A DNA stretch of 64,000 bases from Athalassotoga saccharophila (GCF_009936215.1 NZ_AP019551.1:1326708-1390707); one strand, 5' to 3'. Shown: positions 52,930 through 62,752, numbered from the stretch's first letter. A program made the numbers and translations. The notes: a model not told the origin generated them from the sequence alone.

Positions 52930-54744
52930 ATGTGCGGAATATATGGCTTCATAGGAGAAGGAAAGGTAGAAGACCTTGTTAACGGACTCAAAAAACTCGA
53001 ATACAGAGGATACGATTCTGCAGGCATAGCCTTTTTGAAATCAAAAAATCTCATTGTCGAAAAGAGAACCGGCAAGGTAGACGCACTTAGATCTTTGATG
53101 AACGGAAGATTAGAAGAAAGGATAAACGCAGGCATAGCGCACACAAGGTGGGCAACGCACGGTATGCCCACAGATATAAATGCCCATCCACAGATGGATT
53201 GCACCAAAAAAATAGCCGTCGTTCATAACGGCATAATAGAGAATTTTGCCACTTTAAGGGATGCGCTGACCTCCGAAGGCCATATATTCGTCTCGCAGAC
53301 AGATACCGAGGTTATAGCCCATCTCATAGAAAAGTATTTCCGTGGAGATCTTTTTGAGGCCGTAAGAGTTGCAACTCTCGATCTTGAAGGAACCTACGCA
53401 ATAGGCGTTATACACGCAGACATCGAAGACGAGGTTATATTCGCAAGGAGGAAAAGTCCTCTTGTCATCGCTGCAAATGATTTTGGTACCTATTGCGCAT
53501 CTGACGTAACTCCATTGATTTCGGTAAGCAGAGATGTTGTTTTTCTCGAAGATGGCCAGATAGCAAGGTTGAAAAGGAATAAATTCGAGATCTTCGAAAA
53601 TTCGGGAAAACCTGTCGAAAATCACTTCTATCACATAAATTGGGATGAGAAGTCGGCCGAAAAAGGCGGATACAAACATTTCATGATGAAAGAGATACAC
53701 GAAGAGCCTCGTGTTATATCCGATGCTCTCGTTGGACGAATAAAAGATGGGAAGGTCATTTTTGAAGAGATCAAAGATTGGAACGAATACATCAAAAATA
53801 TAAGAAAAATAAATGTGATAGCCTGCGGGACGAGTTTTCACGCGGGACTTGTTTTCAAATATTTCCTTGAAAGGTTAAGACCTTTTGACGTTGAAGTTGA
53901 GGTCTCTTCAGAGTTCAGATACAGAAATGTCTTTGTAGATGACAGAGTGCTTAACATCGCGATAAGTCAGTCCGGAGAAACAGCGGACACATTAGAGAGT
54001 GTAAGGCTTGTCAAGTCTCTCGGCGGGAAGGTACTTGCGATATCGAATGTCGTTGGATCGACTCTTACAAGAGAGGCAGACAGAACACTTTACATAAATG
54101 CAGGGCCGGAGATAAGCGTTGCCTCTACGAAGGCATACATTGGACAGATAACGGTTTTGTACCTTTTGGCCATTTACATGGATCAACTGATGGGGGGCAA
54201 CCATTCCGAGATGGTGATAAATCTCACGAAATTGCCAGAAATCGTTGATAATTTCATCTTAACTCAGGAAGATTCTATAAAATCAATCGCGGACAAATAC
54301 GTTGGATATACCAACTTCATGTACATAGGAAGAGGAATAAATTATCCTTCGGCGTTAGAAGGGGCTTTGAAATTGAAAGAGATAAGTTACACGAATGCCG
54401 TTGGTTATCAGGCCGGAGAATTAAAACACGGGCCAATAGCCTTGCTCGATGAAAAATTCCCGGTCATGGCCATCGTCGTTGATGATGAGTTGAAGGACAA
54501 GATGATTTCAAATGTGCTTGAGACAAAGGCAAGAAATGCTCAGGTTGTTGCAATAGTGAGCGCTTCAGATCGCAAAGTTTCTTCACTTGTCAACGATGTT
54601 ATACGCGTTCCAGATCTTGAAAGTTATCTTTATCCTTTCGTTGTTGGAATAGCCCTTCAACTCTTTGCGTATAATGTTGCCAACGATAGGAATCTTAACA
54701 TAGACATGCCGAGAAACCTTGCAAAAAGTGTTACAGTCGAGTAG
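52930..54744 (+). CDS. glmS: Glutamine-fructose-6-phosphate aminotransferase
   Basis: Makes glucosamine-6-phosphate for cell-wall synthesis; 604 residues. The start is fixed by the catalytic cysteine that must be residue 2 (MCGIYGFIG). The glutaminase domain has HTRWATHG and NGIIENF; two SIS domains follow (CGTSFHAGLVF, SQSGETADT, STKAYIGQI) and the end DMPRNLAKSVTVE is canonical. It starts 1 bp after plsX. I found no glmS ribozyme in the available space. Confidence 0.98.
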   Translation: MCGIYGFIGEGKVEDLVNGLKKLEYRGYDSAGIAFLKSKNLIVEKRTGKVDALRSLMNGRLEERINAGIAHTRWATHGMPTDINAHPQMDCTKKIAVVHNGIIENFATLRDALTSEGHIFVSQTDTEVIAHLIEKYFRGDLFEAVRVATLDLEGTYAIGVIHADIEDEVIFARRKSPLVIAANDFGTYCASDVTPLISVSRDVVFLEDGQIARLKRNKFEIFENSGKPVENHFYHINWDEKSAEKGGYKHFMMKEIHEEPRVISDALVGRIKDGKVIFEEIKDWNEYIKNIRKINVIACGTSFHAGLVFKYFLERLRPFDVEVEVSSEFRYRNVFVDDRVLNIAISQSGETADTLESVRLVKSLGGKVLAISNVVGSTLTREADRTLYINAGPEISVASTKAYIGQITVLYLLAIYMDQLMGGNHSEMVINLTKLPEIVDNFILTQEDSIKSIADKYVGYTNFMYIGRGINYPSALEGALKLKEISYTNAVGYQAGELKHGPIALLDEKFPVMAIVVDDELKDKMISNVLETKARNAQVVAIVSASDRKVSSLVNDVIRVPDLESYLYPFVVGIALQLFAYNVANDRNLNIDMPRNLAKSVTVE

Positions 54745-54758
54745 GGAGGTAAAGACCT

Positions 54759-55097
54759 TTGTCTCTTTTAAGAGAGATATGTGATGAAATTCTTAAAGAA
54801 GAAGATCCCGATCTTGTGATCTTGAAGATGAAAGGCTTGAGTTACCTGACAGATTATTTTGTCATAGCGACTGCGAATTCGAGCGTTAACATGAGATCTA
54901 TAAGAGATAGAGTACTTCAAATTTTGAAATCCCACAATCACGAGATAATCTTTTACGACAAAAGCGATGATCATAACTGGATGATAGTCGATGCGGGAGA
55001 GATAGTAGTCAACATTTTTACAAAGGCGGCGAGAGAATTTTACGATATAGAGTCTTTGTGGTCGGACACCGAAAGACTCGATGTGAAGGAGGTTTAA
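54759..55097 (+). CDS. rsfS: Ribosomal silencing factor RsfS
   Basis: 112 residues, binds L14 and blocks subunit joining. Family features: DLVILKMKGLSYLTDYFVIATANSSVNMRSI, DKSDDHNWMIVDAGEIVVNIFTKAAREFYDIESLW. TTG start after GGGAGGT. It abuts leuS with no gap. Confidence 0.95.
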   Translation: MSLLREICDEILKEEDPDLVILKMKGLSYLTDYFVIATANSSVNMRSIRDRVLQILKSHNHEIIFYDKSDDHNWMIVDAGEIVVNIFTKAAREFYDIESLWSDTERLDVKEV

Positions 55098-57539
55098 ATG
55101 TACGAACCTGACAAAATAGAAACCAAATGGCAAAAAAGATGGGAAGAAAGTGGCATCTTTCATACACCAAATCATTCGACAAAGCCCAAGTACTATTCTC
55201 TTGTCATGTTTCCATATCCTTCTGGCACACTTCATGTGGGGCACGTTAAGAATTACACCATTGGAGATGTTGTGTCAAGATACAAAAGAATGCGTGGATA
55301 CAACGTTTTGAATCCTTTTGGATACGATTCATTTGGTCTGCCGGCGGAAAATGCGGCCATAGCCCATGGCAATATTCACCCAGAAGACTGGACAAGGGAG
55401 AATATAAACAAAATAAGAGGGCAGATAAAAAAGTTGGGGATAAGTTACGATTGGGACAGAGAAGTGATAACCTATAAGGAAGATTATTACAAATGGACCC
55501 AATGGATTTTCCTTAAACTTTATGAAAAAGGTCTTGCCTATAAAAAGAGCGGTCCAGTTAACTGGTGTCCTTCTTGCAAAACAGTCCTCGCAAATGAACA
55601 GGTTGTCGATGGAAAGTGTGAAAGATGTGGAACTCCTGTTGTTATAAAACAACTCGAACAGTGGTATTTTAAAATAACTGATTATGCCGAAGAACTCGAC
55701 GCCTTCATAGACAAATTAACGGGATGGCCTGAAAATGTAAAGACGATGCAGAGAAATTGGATAGGTAAAAGTGTTGGCGCCGAGGTTGATTTTAAGATAA
55801 AAGAAAGTGGCAAAACTCTTAAAATATTCACCACCCGTCCCGATACTCTGTGGGGAGTTACCTTCATGGCCATTGCCCCCGAATCTCCTCTGATAGATGA
55901 ACTTACCGTCCCATCGAGAAGGCGTGAAGTTGATGAATTTTTGACCCGGATAAATCTTTCCGAAAACAGATTTGAAAGGTTTTCCTCCGACGCGCCAAAA
56001 GAAGGGGTTTTCCTTGGCACTCACGCGATAAATCCTGTTAACGGCAGAGAAGTTCCGATATACGTCGCCAATTACATCCTTTACGAGTATGGTACCGGTG
56101 CCATAATGGCCGTACCCGCCCACGATCTTAGAGATTACGCTTTCGCAAAGAAATACAACCTTCCAATCGAAAGGGTTGTCTCCTCTGATGTAGAACTTCC
56201 TTACGATGGAAATGGCATCCTTGAAAATTCTGGTCCATTCACGGGAATGAAAAATGAAGAGGCCATAAAGAAAATAATCGAATATCTCGAAAAGAATGGA
56301 ATTGGAAGAAAATCTGTAAATTACAAATTGCGTGACTGGCTGATTTCCCGCCAGAGGTACTGGGGAGCCCCAATTCCTGTCGTCTACTGTGAAAAATGCG
56401 GGATCGTACCCGTTCCAGAAAAAGATTTGCCGGTCAAATTGCCACGAGACGTTAAATTCGATCCAACCGGAAGGTCTCCTCTCTCTTACGATGAAAAATT
56501 TCTCCATACAACATGTCCAAAATGCGGCGGACCGGCGGTAAGAGAAAGTGATACGATGGACACTTTTGTCGATTCTTCATGGTATTACCTAAGGTATGTG
56601 AATCCACACGAAAAGGATCGCCCTTTTGTAAGATCAGATGTGGACGAATGGTTACCTGTGGATCAGTACATAGGCGGTGTGGAACATGCGATTTTACATC
56701 TTTTGTATTCCCGATTTATAACGAAGGTTTTAAGAGATGGAGGATATTTGTCTTTTGATGAACCATTTAAAAATCTTTTTACTCAAGGAATGATATACAA
56801 AGATGGAGCCAAGATGTCCAAATCCAAGGGCAACGTTGTCTCCCCGGACGATATGGTCGAGAAATACGGCGCGGACACTTTAAGGCTTTACATACTTTTT
56901 ATGGGCCCTCCAGAAAAAGACGCCGAATGGCTTGATTCTGGAATTGAAGGTGTCTCAAGATTTGTCTCGAAATTGTGGAATCTCTTTGAAGAGATCATAC
57001 CGCTTATGAATCTGAAAAAGTTTGAAAGGCCTTTAACCGATGAAGAGTACGAAATAAGAAGAAAACTTCATCTCATTCTCAAAAAGATAACGAATGACAT
57101 AGAGGGAGATTTCAGGTTCAACACGGTCGTCAGTGGATTCATGGAACTCGTCAATCTCTTTAGCGATTACGTGAAATCGACACCAAAAGAAAAAATAAAT
57201 GTCGGGTTAATCGATGAATTTGCACATAAATTCGTTCCAGCACTTTCGCCCTTTGCGCCTCATGTAGCGGAAGAATTGTGGGAAAGAATGGGAGAGAAAC
57301 CATTCGTTGCAAATGTTGAATGGCCATCCTACGATGAGAATGCGATTCTTCCAAGGAAAATAGAGATCGTCATAATGATCAATGGAAAGGTTAGAGCGAA
57401 AGAGACGGTAGATGCAAATCTTTCCGATGAAGAGTTGAAAAAAATAGCACTTGAAAATGAAAAGATAAAGGGTTTGATGAATGGAAAGACACCAAAAAAG
57501 GTCTTTATCGCCAAAGACGTTGTTAACATAGTTGTATAA
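55098..57539 (+). CDS. leuS: Leucyl-tRNA synthetase
   Basis: Class Ia synthetase, 813 residues, bacterial type. HIGH motif as PYPSGTLHVGHVKNY, zinc-finger cysteines in WCPSCKTVLANEQV...CERCG, editing CP1 domain with GTGAIMAVPAHDLRDYAFAKKY (discriminating Asp present), a second zinc site (CEKCGIVP...CPKCGGP), WYYLRY, KMSKS as AKMSKSKGNVVSP, and the C-terminal anticodon domain. GGAGG at 55087 serves the ATG. Followed by rex. Confidence 0.98.
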   Translation: MYEPDKIETKWQKRWEESGIFHTPNHSTKPKYYSLVMFPYPSGTLHVGHVKNYTIGDVVSRYKRMRGYNVLNPFGYDSFGLPAENAAIAHGNIHPEDWTRENINKIRGQIKKLGISYDWDREVITYKEDYYKWTQWIFLKLYEKGLAYKKSGPVNWCPSCKTVLANEQVVDGKCERCGTPVVIKQLEQWYFKITDYAEELDAFIDKLTGWPENVKTMQRNWIGKSVGAEVDFKIKESGKTLKIFTTRPDTLWGVTFMAIAPESPLIDELTVPSRRREVDEFLTRINLSENRFERFSSDAPKEGVFLGTHAINPVNGREVPIYVANYILYEYGTGAIMAVPAHDLRDYAFAKKYNLPIERVVSSDVELPYDGNGILENSGPFTGMKNEEAIKKIIEYLEKNGIGRKSVNYKLRDWLISRQRYWGAPIPVVYCEKCGIVPVPEKDLPVKLPRDVKFDPTGRSPLSYDEKFLHTTCPKCGGPAVRESDTMDTFVDSSWYYLRYVNPHEKDRPFVRSDVDEWLPVDQYIGGVEHAILHLLYSRFITKVLRDGGYLSFDEPFKNLFTQGMIYKDGAKMSKSKGNVVSPDDMVEKYGADTLRLYILFMGPPEKDAEWLDSGIEGVSRFVSKLWNLFEEIIPLMNLKKFERPLTDEEYEIRRKLHLILKKITNDIEGDFRFNTVVSGFMELVNLFSDYVKSTPKEKINVGLIDEFAHKFVPALSPFAPHVAEELWERMGEKPFVANVEWPSYDENAILPRKIEIVIMINGKVRAKETVDANLSDEELKKIALENEKIKGLMNGKTPKKVFIAKDVVNIVV

Positions 57540-57550
57540 AGGGGGCAATC

Positions 57551-58210
57551 ATGAAAGTTCCAAATCCAGTATCCAAAAGGTTAGCGCTTTATCACAGATG
57601 TGTTGTTTCTCTGCTATCAGAGGGAAAGGAGATAACATCATCTCAAGAACTCGGAGAAAGGCTCGCCCTTAAGCCCAGTCAGATAAGAAAGGATCTTTCC
57701 TATTTTGGGGAATTTGGAAAACGTGGTACTGGATATGAACTTAAGGAATTGAAACTTTCTTTGGAAAACCTTTTGAGCATAAACAAAACATGGAATGTCT
57801 GTATTGTTGGCGCTGGAAATATAGGTACGGCACTCGCCAACCACACCGAGTTTTTCAAGGAAGGATACCGCATAATCGCTTTTTTTGACAGAAATCCTTC
57901 CAAAATAGGTAAAAAAATAGGCACAAGATCTATCCCGGTATACTCGATAGAGGAACTTAACGAGAAGGTCAAAAACCTGAATATAGAGATAGGAGTCATT
58001 GCCGTACCCTCTTCAGAGGCAAGGAATGTTGCGGAAATGTTAGTTAAATCGGGCGTAAAGGGCATACTTAACTTTGCACCGGTGAAGTTAAAAATGGAAA
58101 ATGTAGAGATCGAAGATGTCGACATAGCAATATCTTTCAAGGCTTTGACCTTTAAAATAGGAGTAAAAGAAATTGAGCGAAAGAGATCTTTTAATAAAAA
58201 GGATAGTTGA
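57551..58210 (+). CDS. rex: Redox-sensing transcriptional repressor Rex
   Basis: NADH/NAD+-responsive repressor, 219 residues. N-terminal winged helix with LALKPSQIRKDLSYFGEFGKRGTGYE, then a Rossmann domain with GAGNIGTALANH and a domain-swapped C-terminal helix. It controls fermentation and hydrogen genes in related bacteria. In T. maritima leuS and rex are also neighbours, as I recall. No Rex operator was identified in the window. Overlaps the next gene by 38 bp. Confidence 0.96.
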   Translation: MKVPNPVSKRLALYHRCVVSLLSEGKEITSSQELGERLALKPSQIRKDLSYFGEFGKRGTGYELKELKLSLENLLSINKTWNVCIVGAGNIGTALANHTEFFKEGYRIIAFFDRNPSKIGKKIGTRSIPVYSIEELNEKVKNLNIEIGVIAVPSSEARNVAEMLVKSGVKGILNFAPVKLKMENVEIEDVDIAISFKALTFKIGVKEIERKRSFNKKDS

Positions 58211-58751
58211 AGAGAAAGGTGATAAGGCCATCCCCGCGCTGATAGATTTGCTTTTTGAAGGGGACGCACAGATGGCAGACATAGTCACAGACGCACTTTT
58301 AGAACTCGATTGTTGTCAACAAATCATCAAAAGATTAGATTCGGAGATGAAAAAAGAGGATAAGAATCCGGGTATCTTTTACTTGGCAGACATAATAGGC
58401 GAGAAGAATTGCAAGGGAGGAGTTGAACAACTAAAAAGGCTTCTAAACCTTGTCGAAACCGAAGAAGAAGCCATAATAGTTCACGGTTCTCTTGCAAGGA
58501 TGGGCTTTAAAGACTCGGAGAAGTATTTACTCTACGAACTTGAAAATGAACCTTCACAAGATATGATCTTTGACGTTGCAGTTGCGCTTTCATATTCAAG
58601 CGACAAAGAGGTTTTTAAGGCTATTGTGGCAAAGGCTGACAAAAACAAAGATCTTGTGGATGTCCTCCAGTCGATGTGTGAGAGAGAGCCGGATCTTTAC
58701 GCGCTTTTGCCGGACGATCTCAGAGAGATAAAAAATGATAAATATAAATGA
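58173..58751 (+). CDS. HEAT-repeat-like protein
   Basis: 192 residues, all alpha-helical by composition, made of repeated helix pairs such as KAIPALIDLLFEGDAQMADIVTDALLEL, GGVEQLKRLLNLVETEEEAIIVHGSLARMG and DMIFDVAVALSYSSDKEVFKAIV, which fit HEAT/PBS-lyase-like repeats. No catalytic motif seen. TTG start within the rex 3' end, and it overlaps the LysR gene by 17 bp. It may be a binding partner for Rex or other proteins, which is inference only. Confidence 0.65.
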   Translation: MSERDLLIKRIVEEKGDKAIPALIDLLFEGDAQMADIVTDALLELDCCQQIIKRLDSEMKKEDKNPGIFYLADIIGEKNCKGGVEQLKRLLNLVETEEEAIIVHGSLARMGFKDSEKYLLYELENEPSQDMIFDVAVALSYSSDKEVFKAIVAKADKNKDLVDVLQSMCEREPDLYALLPDDLREIKNDKYK

Positions 58752-59631
58752 GATAAAGGTATTCCTCGAAGTTGTAAATACCGGAAGTATAACTGGCGCT
58801 TCGAAGAACCTTTTTATAAGCCAACCTGCGATCTCCCAGCATATAAAAAACATGGAAGAAAAATTGAATGTAAAGTTGTTTGAAAGGATTCAAGGCGGGA
58901 ATATCCTTAAATTAACCGAAGAAGGATTTGTAATATATAAAGAACTTGAAAGCCTTTCAAGGGTCTTTGACGAGACTATTGACAGGATAACCAATTTGCA
59001 AAAGAACATTGAAAGCCTTCTTAAAATAGGCGCAAGCAAGACTATAGGTGATTACCTTCTTCCAAAGATAATGGTAGATTTTTTGAAGGCACACAACGTC
59101 AATTTTTCAGTTGACATACAAAACACTTCGGACGTTGTGGAAGAGGTTTTGGATGAAGAGATATCGGTGGGATTCGTGGAGATACCCTTCTTTCATAAAT
59201 CTTTAGAGAGTGAAAAATTCTACATGGACGAGATGAACCTTATTTCTTCCCCCGGTTTTCCACTTCCTTCGAAAATAGAGATTGAAGATTTAAACTCTCT
59301 TCCATTGATCCTGCGCGAAAAAGGATCCGGCACAAGAAAGTTAATAGAATACAAATTCGAATCTCTCGGGATCACGCCAAACGTTATCATCACTCTATCG
59401 AGCAATGAGGCAATAAAGTACATGATAAAAAGTGGAATTGGCGTTGGATTTCTTTCAAAACTCATCTACGAAGATGATGAGAAAAATGGATCTATAATTG
59501 TACTGAACATCGAAAACTTGAAAATAGAAAGAAATTTTTTCATGATAAGAAAAAAAGAGAGAATAATGTCGAATTTGGAGAGAGAATTTTTGGATTTTGT
59601 AAGAAAATGGGGGGAAGAAGATGTATCTTGA
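58735..59631 (+). CDS. LysR-family transcriptional regulator
   Basis: 298 residues. N-terminal winged helix-turn-helix typical of LysR (EIKVFLEVVNTGSITGASKNLFISQPAISQHIKNME) then a periplasmic-binding-protein-like effector domain with SVGFVEIPF and SSNEAIKYMIKSGIGVGFLSK. The closest style is the CysB/CbbR group, so an anion or metabolite effector is plausible. It overlaps the ABC ATPase gene by 11 bp, suggesting that it controls or is co-expressed with it. Confidence 0.93.
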   Translation: MININEIKVFLEVVNTGSITGASKNLFISQPAISQHIKNMEEKLNVKLFERIQGGNILKLTEEGFVIYKELESLSRVFDETIDRITNLQKNIESLLKIGASKTIGDYLLPKIMVDFLKAHNVNFSVDIQNTSDVVEEVLDEEISVGFVEIPFFHKSLESEKFYMDEMNLISSPGFPLPSKIEIEDLNSLPLILREKGSGTRKLIEYKFESLGITPNVIITLSSNEAIKYMIKSGIGVGFLSKLIYEDDEKNGSIIVLNIENLKIERNFFMIRKKERIMSNLEREFLDFVRKWGEEDVS

Positions 59632-60583
59632 AATTAAAGAACTTGAAGCGAGGGTTGGAACTTTCAAATTGGGGCCTGTTAGTTTTTCAATAGAGAAAGG
59701 AGATGTACTTGCAATTTTAGGACCTTCCGGGTCTGGGAAATCGACACTTTTGAGGGCCATTTGCGGATTGATACCATCGACGGGGTCTGTGATCTTAAAC
59801 GGAGTGGATATGTCCCACTTTCAGCCTCACTTAAGACGAATGGCGATGATGTTTCAGGAGTATGCGCTTTTTCCTCATATGAATACTTTTAAAAATATAT
59901 CCTTTCCTCTGACCGTGAAAAAGGTAAAAAAAGACGAAATAGACGGGAAGGTCAAAAAAAGGGCAAGAGAGATCGATGGAGGACTTGAGGAAAGCCTTTC
60001 CTTCATGCCGAAAAACCTTCCCGAAGGATTAAAACAGGCGACGGCCTTCGCGAGAGAGACTGTAAGAGAGTTTGATATATTGATGTTAGATGAGCCATTT
60101 TCAAGGTTGGATGCGTATCAAAAACAATTTGTCAGGGCAGATTTAAAAAAGAATCTCCTTAATCTTGGTAAAACTTACATTTTAGTTGTTTCAGATGTAC
60201 TCGATGCGCTTGCCATCTCGAATCGTATGATGATCATGATAGATGGAAAGGTAGTTCAAGACGATCTTTCAATGAACGTGTACCAACATCCTAAGACTCT
60301 CGATGTCGCAATTCTCACCTCACCTCTTGGTCTGAATGTCGTCAGAGATCTTTTTGGCGCACCATCCGGTAAAATCCTTGCATTTAGACCGGATGCGATC
60401 TTTGAGTCTGAAAGTGGTACCGAATTCGAAATAATTTCAATAGATCCTATAAATGCGAAGTACTCTCTGTTCCATTTGAAAAATGGTAACGTTGAAATAA
60501 TGGCGTATCTAAAGAACAATTCAAAAAAGGTTGGAGAACGTCTAAGGGTAGATTTGAATCACGATAAGTCTTGGACTTACTGA
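59621..60583 (+). CDS. ABC transporter ATP-binding protein with degenerate signature
   Basis: 320 residues, of the CysA/PotA/MalK-like group with a C-terminal OB-like (TOBE) region. Walker A GPSGSGKST (about residues 33-41), Q-loop MMFQEYALFPH and Walker B LMLDEPFSRLDA are intact. The signature, normally LSGGQ, reads LPEGLKQATAFAR, and the switch histidine (VTHD) is replaced by serine in VVSDVLDAL. These changes would be expected to weaken ATP hydrolysis. No permease or binding-protein gene is adjacent. It lies between a LysR regulator and a GH13 enzyme. Confidence 0.85.
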   Translation: MYLEIKELEARVGTFKLGPVSFSIEKGDVLAILGPSGSGKSTLLRAICGLIPSTGSVILNGVDMSHFQPHLRRMAMMFQEYALFPHMNTFKNISFPLTVKKVKKDEIDGKVKKRAREIDGGLEESLSFMPKNLPEGLKQATAFARETVREFDILMLDEPFSRLDAYQKQFVRADLKKNLLNLGKTYILVVSDVLDALAISNRMMIMIDGKVVQDDLSMNVYQHPKTLDVAILTSPLGLNVVRDLFGAPSGKILAFRPDAIFESESGTEFEIISIDPINAKYSLFHLKNGNVEIMAYLKNNSKKVGERLRVDLNHDKSWTY

Positions 60584-60593
60584 TGCGAAAGGG

Positions 60594-62066
60594 GTGTTGA
60601 CAATAAACTGGCAGGAATCGCAGATAGTCTATCAAATATTCGTTGACAGATTCAAAAGGGGAAAGGACTTTGAGAAAAAGGTCAAAGATGGTATCTACAG
60701 TCGTGATGGAGGAGTTGTCAGGAACTGGGATGAGAAACCATCAAAAGAAAGTCGTGGCCTCGAATTTTTTGGTGGAGATTTGGATGGAATAATAGACAGT
60801 CTTGACTACATAAAAGCACTTGGAGCCAACGTAATATATCTGACGCCAATTTTTTTGGCCTCGACAAATCACAAATACGATACTCATGATTTCGTCGTGG
60901 ATCCTCAATTTGGAGATGAACGCACACTTGTCAATTTGTTTGAAGAGTCCCACAAAAGAGGGATAAGGGTAATTCTTGATGGAGTTTTTAACCATGTTGG
61001 TGTTGATGGTGTGTGGTTTAACAGATCGAAAAAATATGGGAATGGCGGAGCCTACAACGATCCCCGATCGCCTTACAAAGATTTTTTTGAATTCAGAAGA
61101 TGGCCGGACGATTTCAGGGCATGGTTAGACATAAAATTGCTTCCAGAACTTAATTTAGAAAATGAAGAACTCAAACGCATACTCTTTACAGGTGATGATT
61201 CCGTTGTTAAGCGTTATTTGAGAATGGGTGCAGATGGATGGAGACTCGATTGCGCGCACGATCTTGGCCACAGGATAAATTCTATCATTGCCGATAATTC
61301 AAAATCCGTAAATCCTGACGCAATAGTCATAGGAGAGGTAAGCGGTTATCCGGATGAATGGCTGAGATCAAAATTAGACGGAGTTATGAATTATTATTTT
61401 TCCACTTTACTTTTGAATACGATCAATGGAAATTTCGATGTTCCAACCTTAAAGCGCGGTCTTGACAGAATGGTAGAAGAGGCCGGAGAAAAACTTTGCA
61501 AATCGTGGAATATGATCTCATCTCATGACACACCGAGGATGAACTCACTCATAAAGGATGGAGCCTTTAAAAAAATGGCAGTTGCCTTTCAGATTGCGTA
61601 TCCCGGTAATCCTTTTCTCTATTACGGAGAAGAAAACGGAATGTACGGTGAAGGGGATCCTGACAATAGAAGGCCTATGATCTGGGATCAAAGCAGATGG
61701 GACTGGGAATTCAGGGAATTTGTGATCAAGGCATTTGAGATAAGACGTCGTGAAAATGCCTTGAATGGCGGCAAGTACTTAAAGATCGATCTTTCAAATC
61801 CATTCGTCGTTGGATTTGGCAGGTACACAAAAGACCCCAAGGATACTCTCTTTTTCTTTGCCAACTTTTCTAATTCAAAAACAATCGAGAAAGTTCCAAT
61901 TCCCTTTGCGTATTTCATGCACCACGTCAGAATGGAGAGTGTTTTTGGTCAAGGAGAGGCTATCTCGAGGGTTTCAGAGATAGATTTTGAATTGCCGCCA
62001 AAATCATTTGCGTTCTTCAAATTTGCTCCCAATTTTTCTCTTTACAGGATGTATAAATCAGTTTAA
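60594..62066 (+). CDS. GH13 (alpha-amylase family) glycoside hydrolase
   Basis: About 490 residues without a signal peptide. The four GH13 regions are visible: VILDGVFNHVG, GWRLDCAHDLG (nucleophile Asp), VIGEVSGYPDEW (acid/base Glu) and MISSHDTPRMNSL (third Asp). A C-terminal beta domain follows. Resembles cyclomaltodextrinase/neopullulanase or oligosaccharide hydrolases acting on maltodextrins inside the cell; the subfamily is not settled. GTG 60594 or TTG 60597 are both possible starts, the ribosome site AAAGGGG being unusually close to either. Confidence 0.92.
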   Translation: MLTINWQESQIVYQIFVDRFKRGKDFEKKVKDGIYSRDGGVVRNWDEKPSKESRGLEFFGGDLDGIIDSLDYIKALGANVIYLTPIFLASTNHKYDTHDFVVDPQFGDERTLVNLFEESHKRGIRVILDGVFNHVGVDGVWFNRSKKYGNGGAYNDPRSPYKDFFEFRRWPDDFRAWLDIKLLPELNLENEELKRILFTGDDSVVKRYLRMGADGWRLDCAHDLGHRINSIIADNSKSVNPDAIVIGEVSGYPDEWLRSKLDGVMNYYFSTLLLNTINGNFDVPTLKRGLDRMVEEAGEKLCKSWNMISSHDTPRMNSLIKDGAFKKMAVAFQIAYPGNPFLYYGEENGMYGEGDPDNRRPMIWDQSRWDWEFREFVIKAFEIRRRENALNGGKYLKIDLSNPFVVGFGRYTKDPKDTLFFFANFSNSKTIEKVPIPFAYFMHHVRMESVFGQGEAISRVSEIDFELPPKSFAFFKFAPNFSLYRMYKSV

Positions 62067-62084
62067 ATTTTCTGGAGGCGAGTC

Positions 62085-62732
62085 ATGAGAAAGATCCTTA
62101 TCTTGTTTGCGATATTCACTCTTTCATTTTCTGCCATTGTAATGGCAGATCTTACTCCCAGTGCGACCTTTATGAATGTTTTGAAGGGAAAGATAATAGT
62201 CCTTGATCCCGGCCATGGCGGTGAAGATACGGGAGCGATAGGACCGACGGGATTACTTGAAAAAACCATAAATCTCGAAGTTGCGCTCGATCTCGCAAGC
62301 ATTTTAAAGGTGCAAGGAGCATCTGTTTACCTTACAAGGGCGACGGACGTGTACGTTTCTCTTCAATCGAGAATAGCACTTGCCAACAATCTCCACGCCG
62401 ATCTTTTTTTGTGCATGCACCATAATTCGATAGAAGGGGCTCCCGATATAGACAGGCCTCAGGCTTTTTACTGGAGCACAACTGATACCTCTGAACTTGC
62501 CGCAAAGATAATCCTTGAGGCTTTTGAAAACTTCACCGGCACAGAAGGTGATTTGATTCAGGAAGAATATTACGTTTTAAGATACGCACAGGTTCCGGCC
62601 GTTTTGATAGAACCTTTTTTCATGTCAAATCCTACGAGAGAGAAATGGCTTGAAAATCCTGTTAATATATGGAAAGAAGCGCTAATTTACGATAACGGAA
62701 TTTTGAAGTACTTTAAAACAATTTCCAATTGA
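62085..62732 (+). CDS. N-acetylmuramoyl-L-alanine amidase (Amidase_3)
   Basis: 215 residues with a signal peptide (KILILFAIFTLSFSAIVMA). Zinc-amidase motifs: VLDPGHGGEDTGAIG (His), LLEKTINLEVAL (Glu), FLCMHHNS (His) and AVLIEPFFMSNP (the final Glu). It cleaves the peptide from peptidoglycan glycan strands during growth or division. Ribosome site CTGGAGGCG. Followed by a hairpin and thrS. Confidence 0.95.
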   Translation: MRKILILFAIFTLSFSAIVMADLTPSATFMNVLKGKIIVLDPGHGGEDTGAIGPTGLLEKTINLEVALDLASILKVQGASVYLTRATDVYVSLQSRIALANNLHADLFLCMHHNSIEGAPDIDRPQAFYWSTTDTSELAAKIILEAFENFTGTEGDLIQEEYYVLRYAQVPAVLIEPFFMSNPTREKWLENPVNIWKEALIYDNGILKYFKTISN

Positions 62733-62747
62733 GAATTTTTAATTCTC
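62731..62747 (+). terminator. Hairpin after the amidase gene (weak terminator)
   Basis: Perfect 7-bp stem GAGAATT/AATTCTC with a TTT loop, at the amidase stop. No clear T-run follows (GGAATTTG), so termination may be partial. Confidence 0.4.
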
Positions 62748-62752
62748 GGAAT

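Noticed and set aside
55716-56507. 263-codon minus-strand frame opposite leuS
   Set aside because: It lies fully inside leuS, has no ribosome site, and its product has no recognisable features; an antisense shadow.
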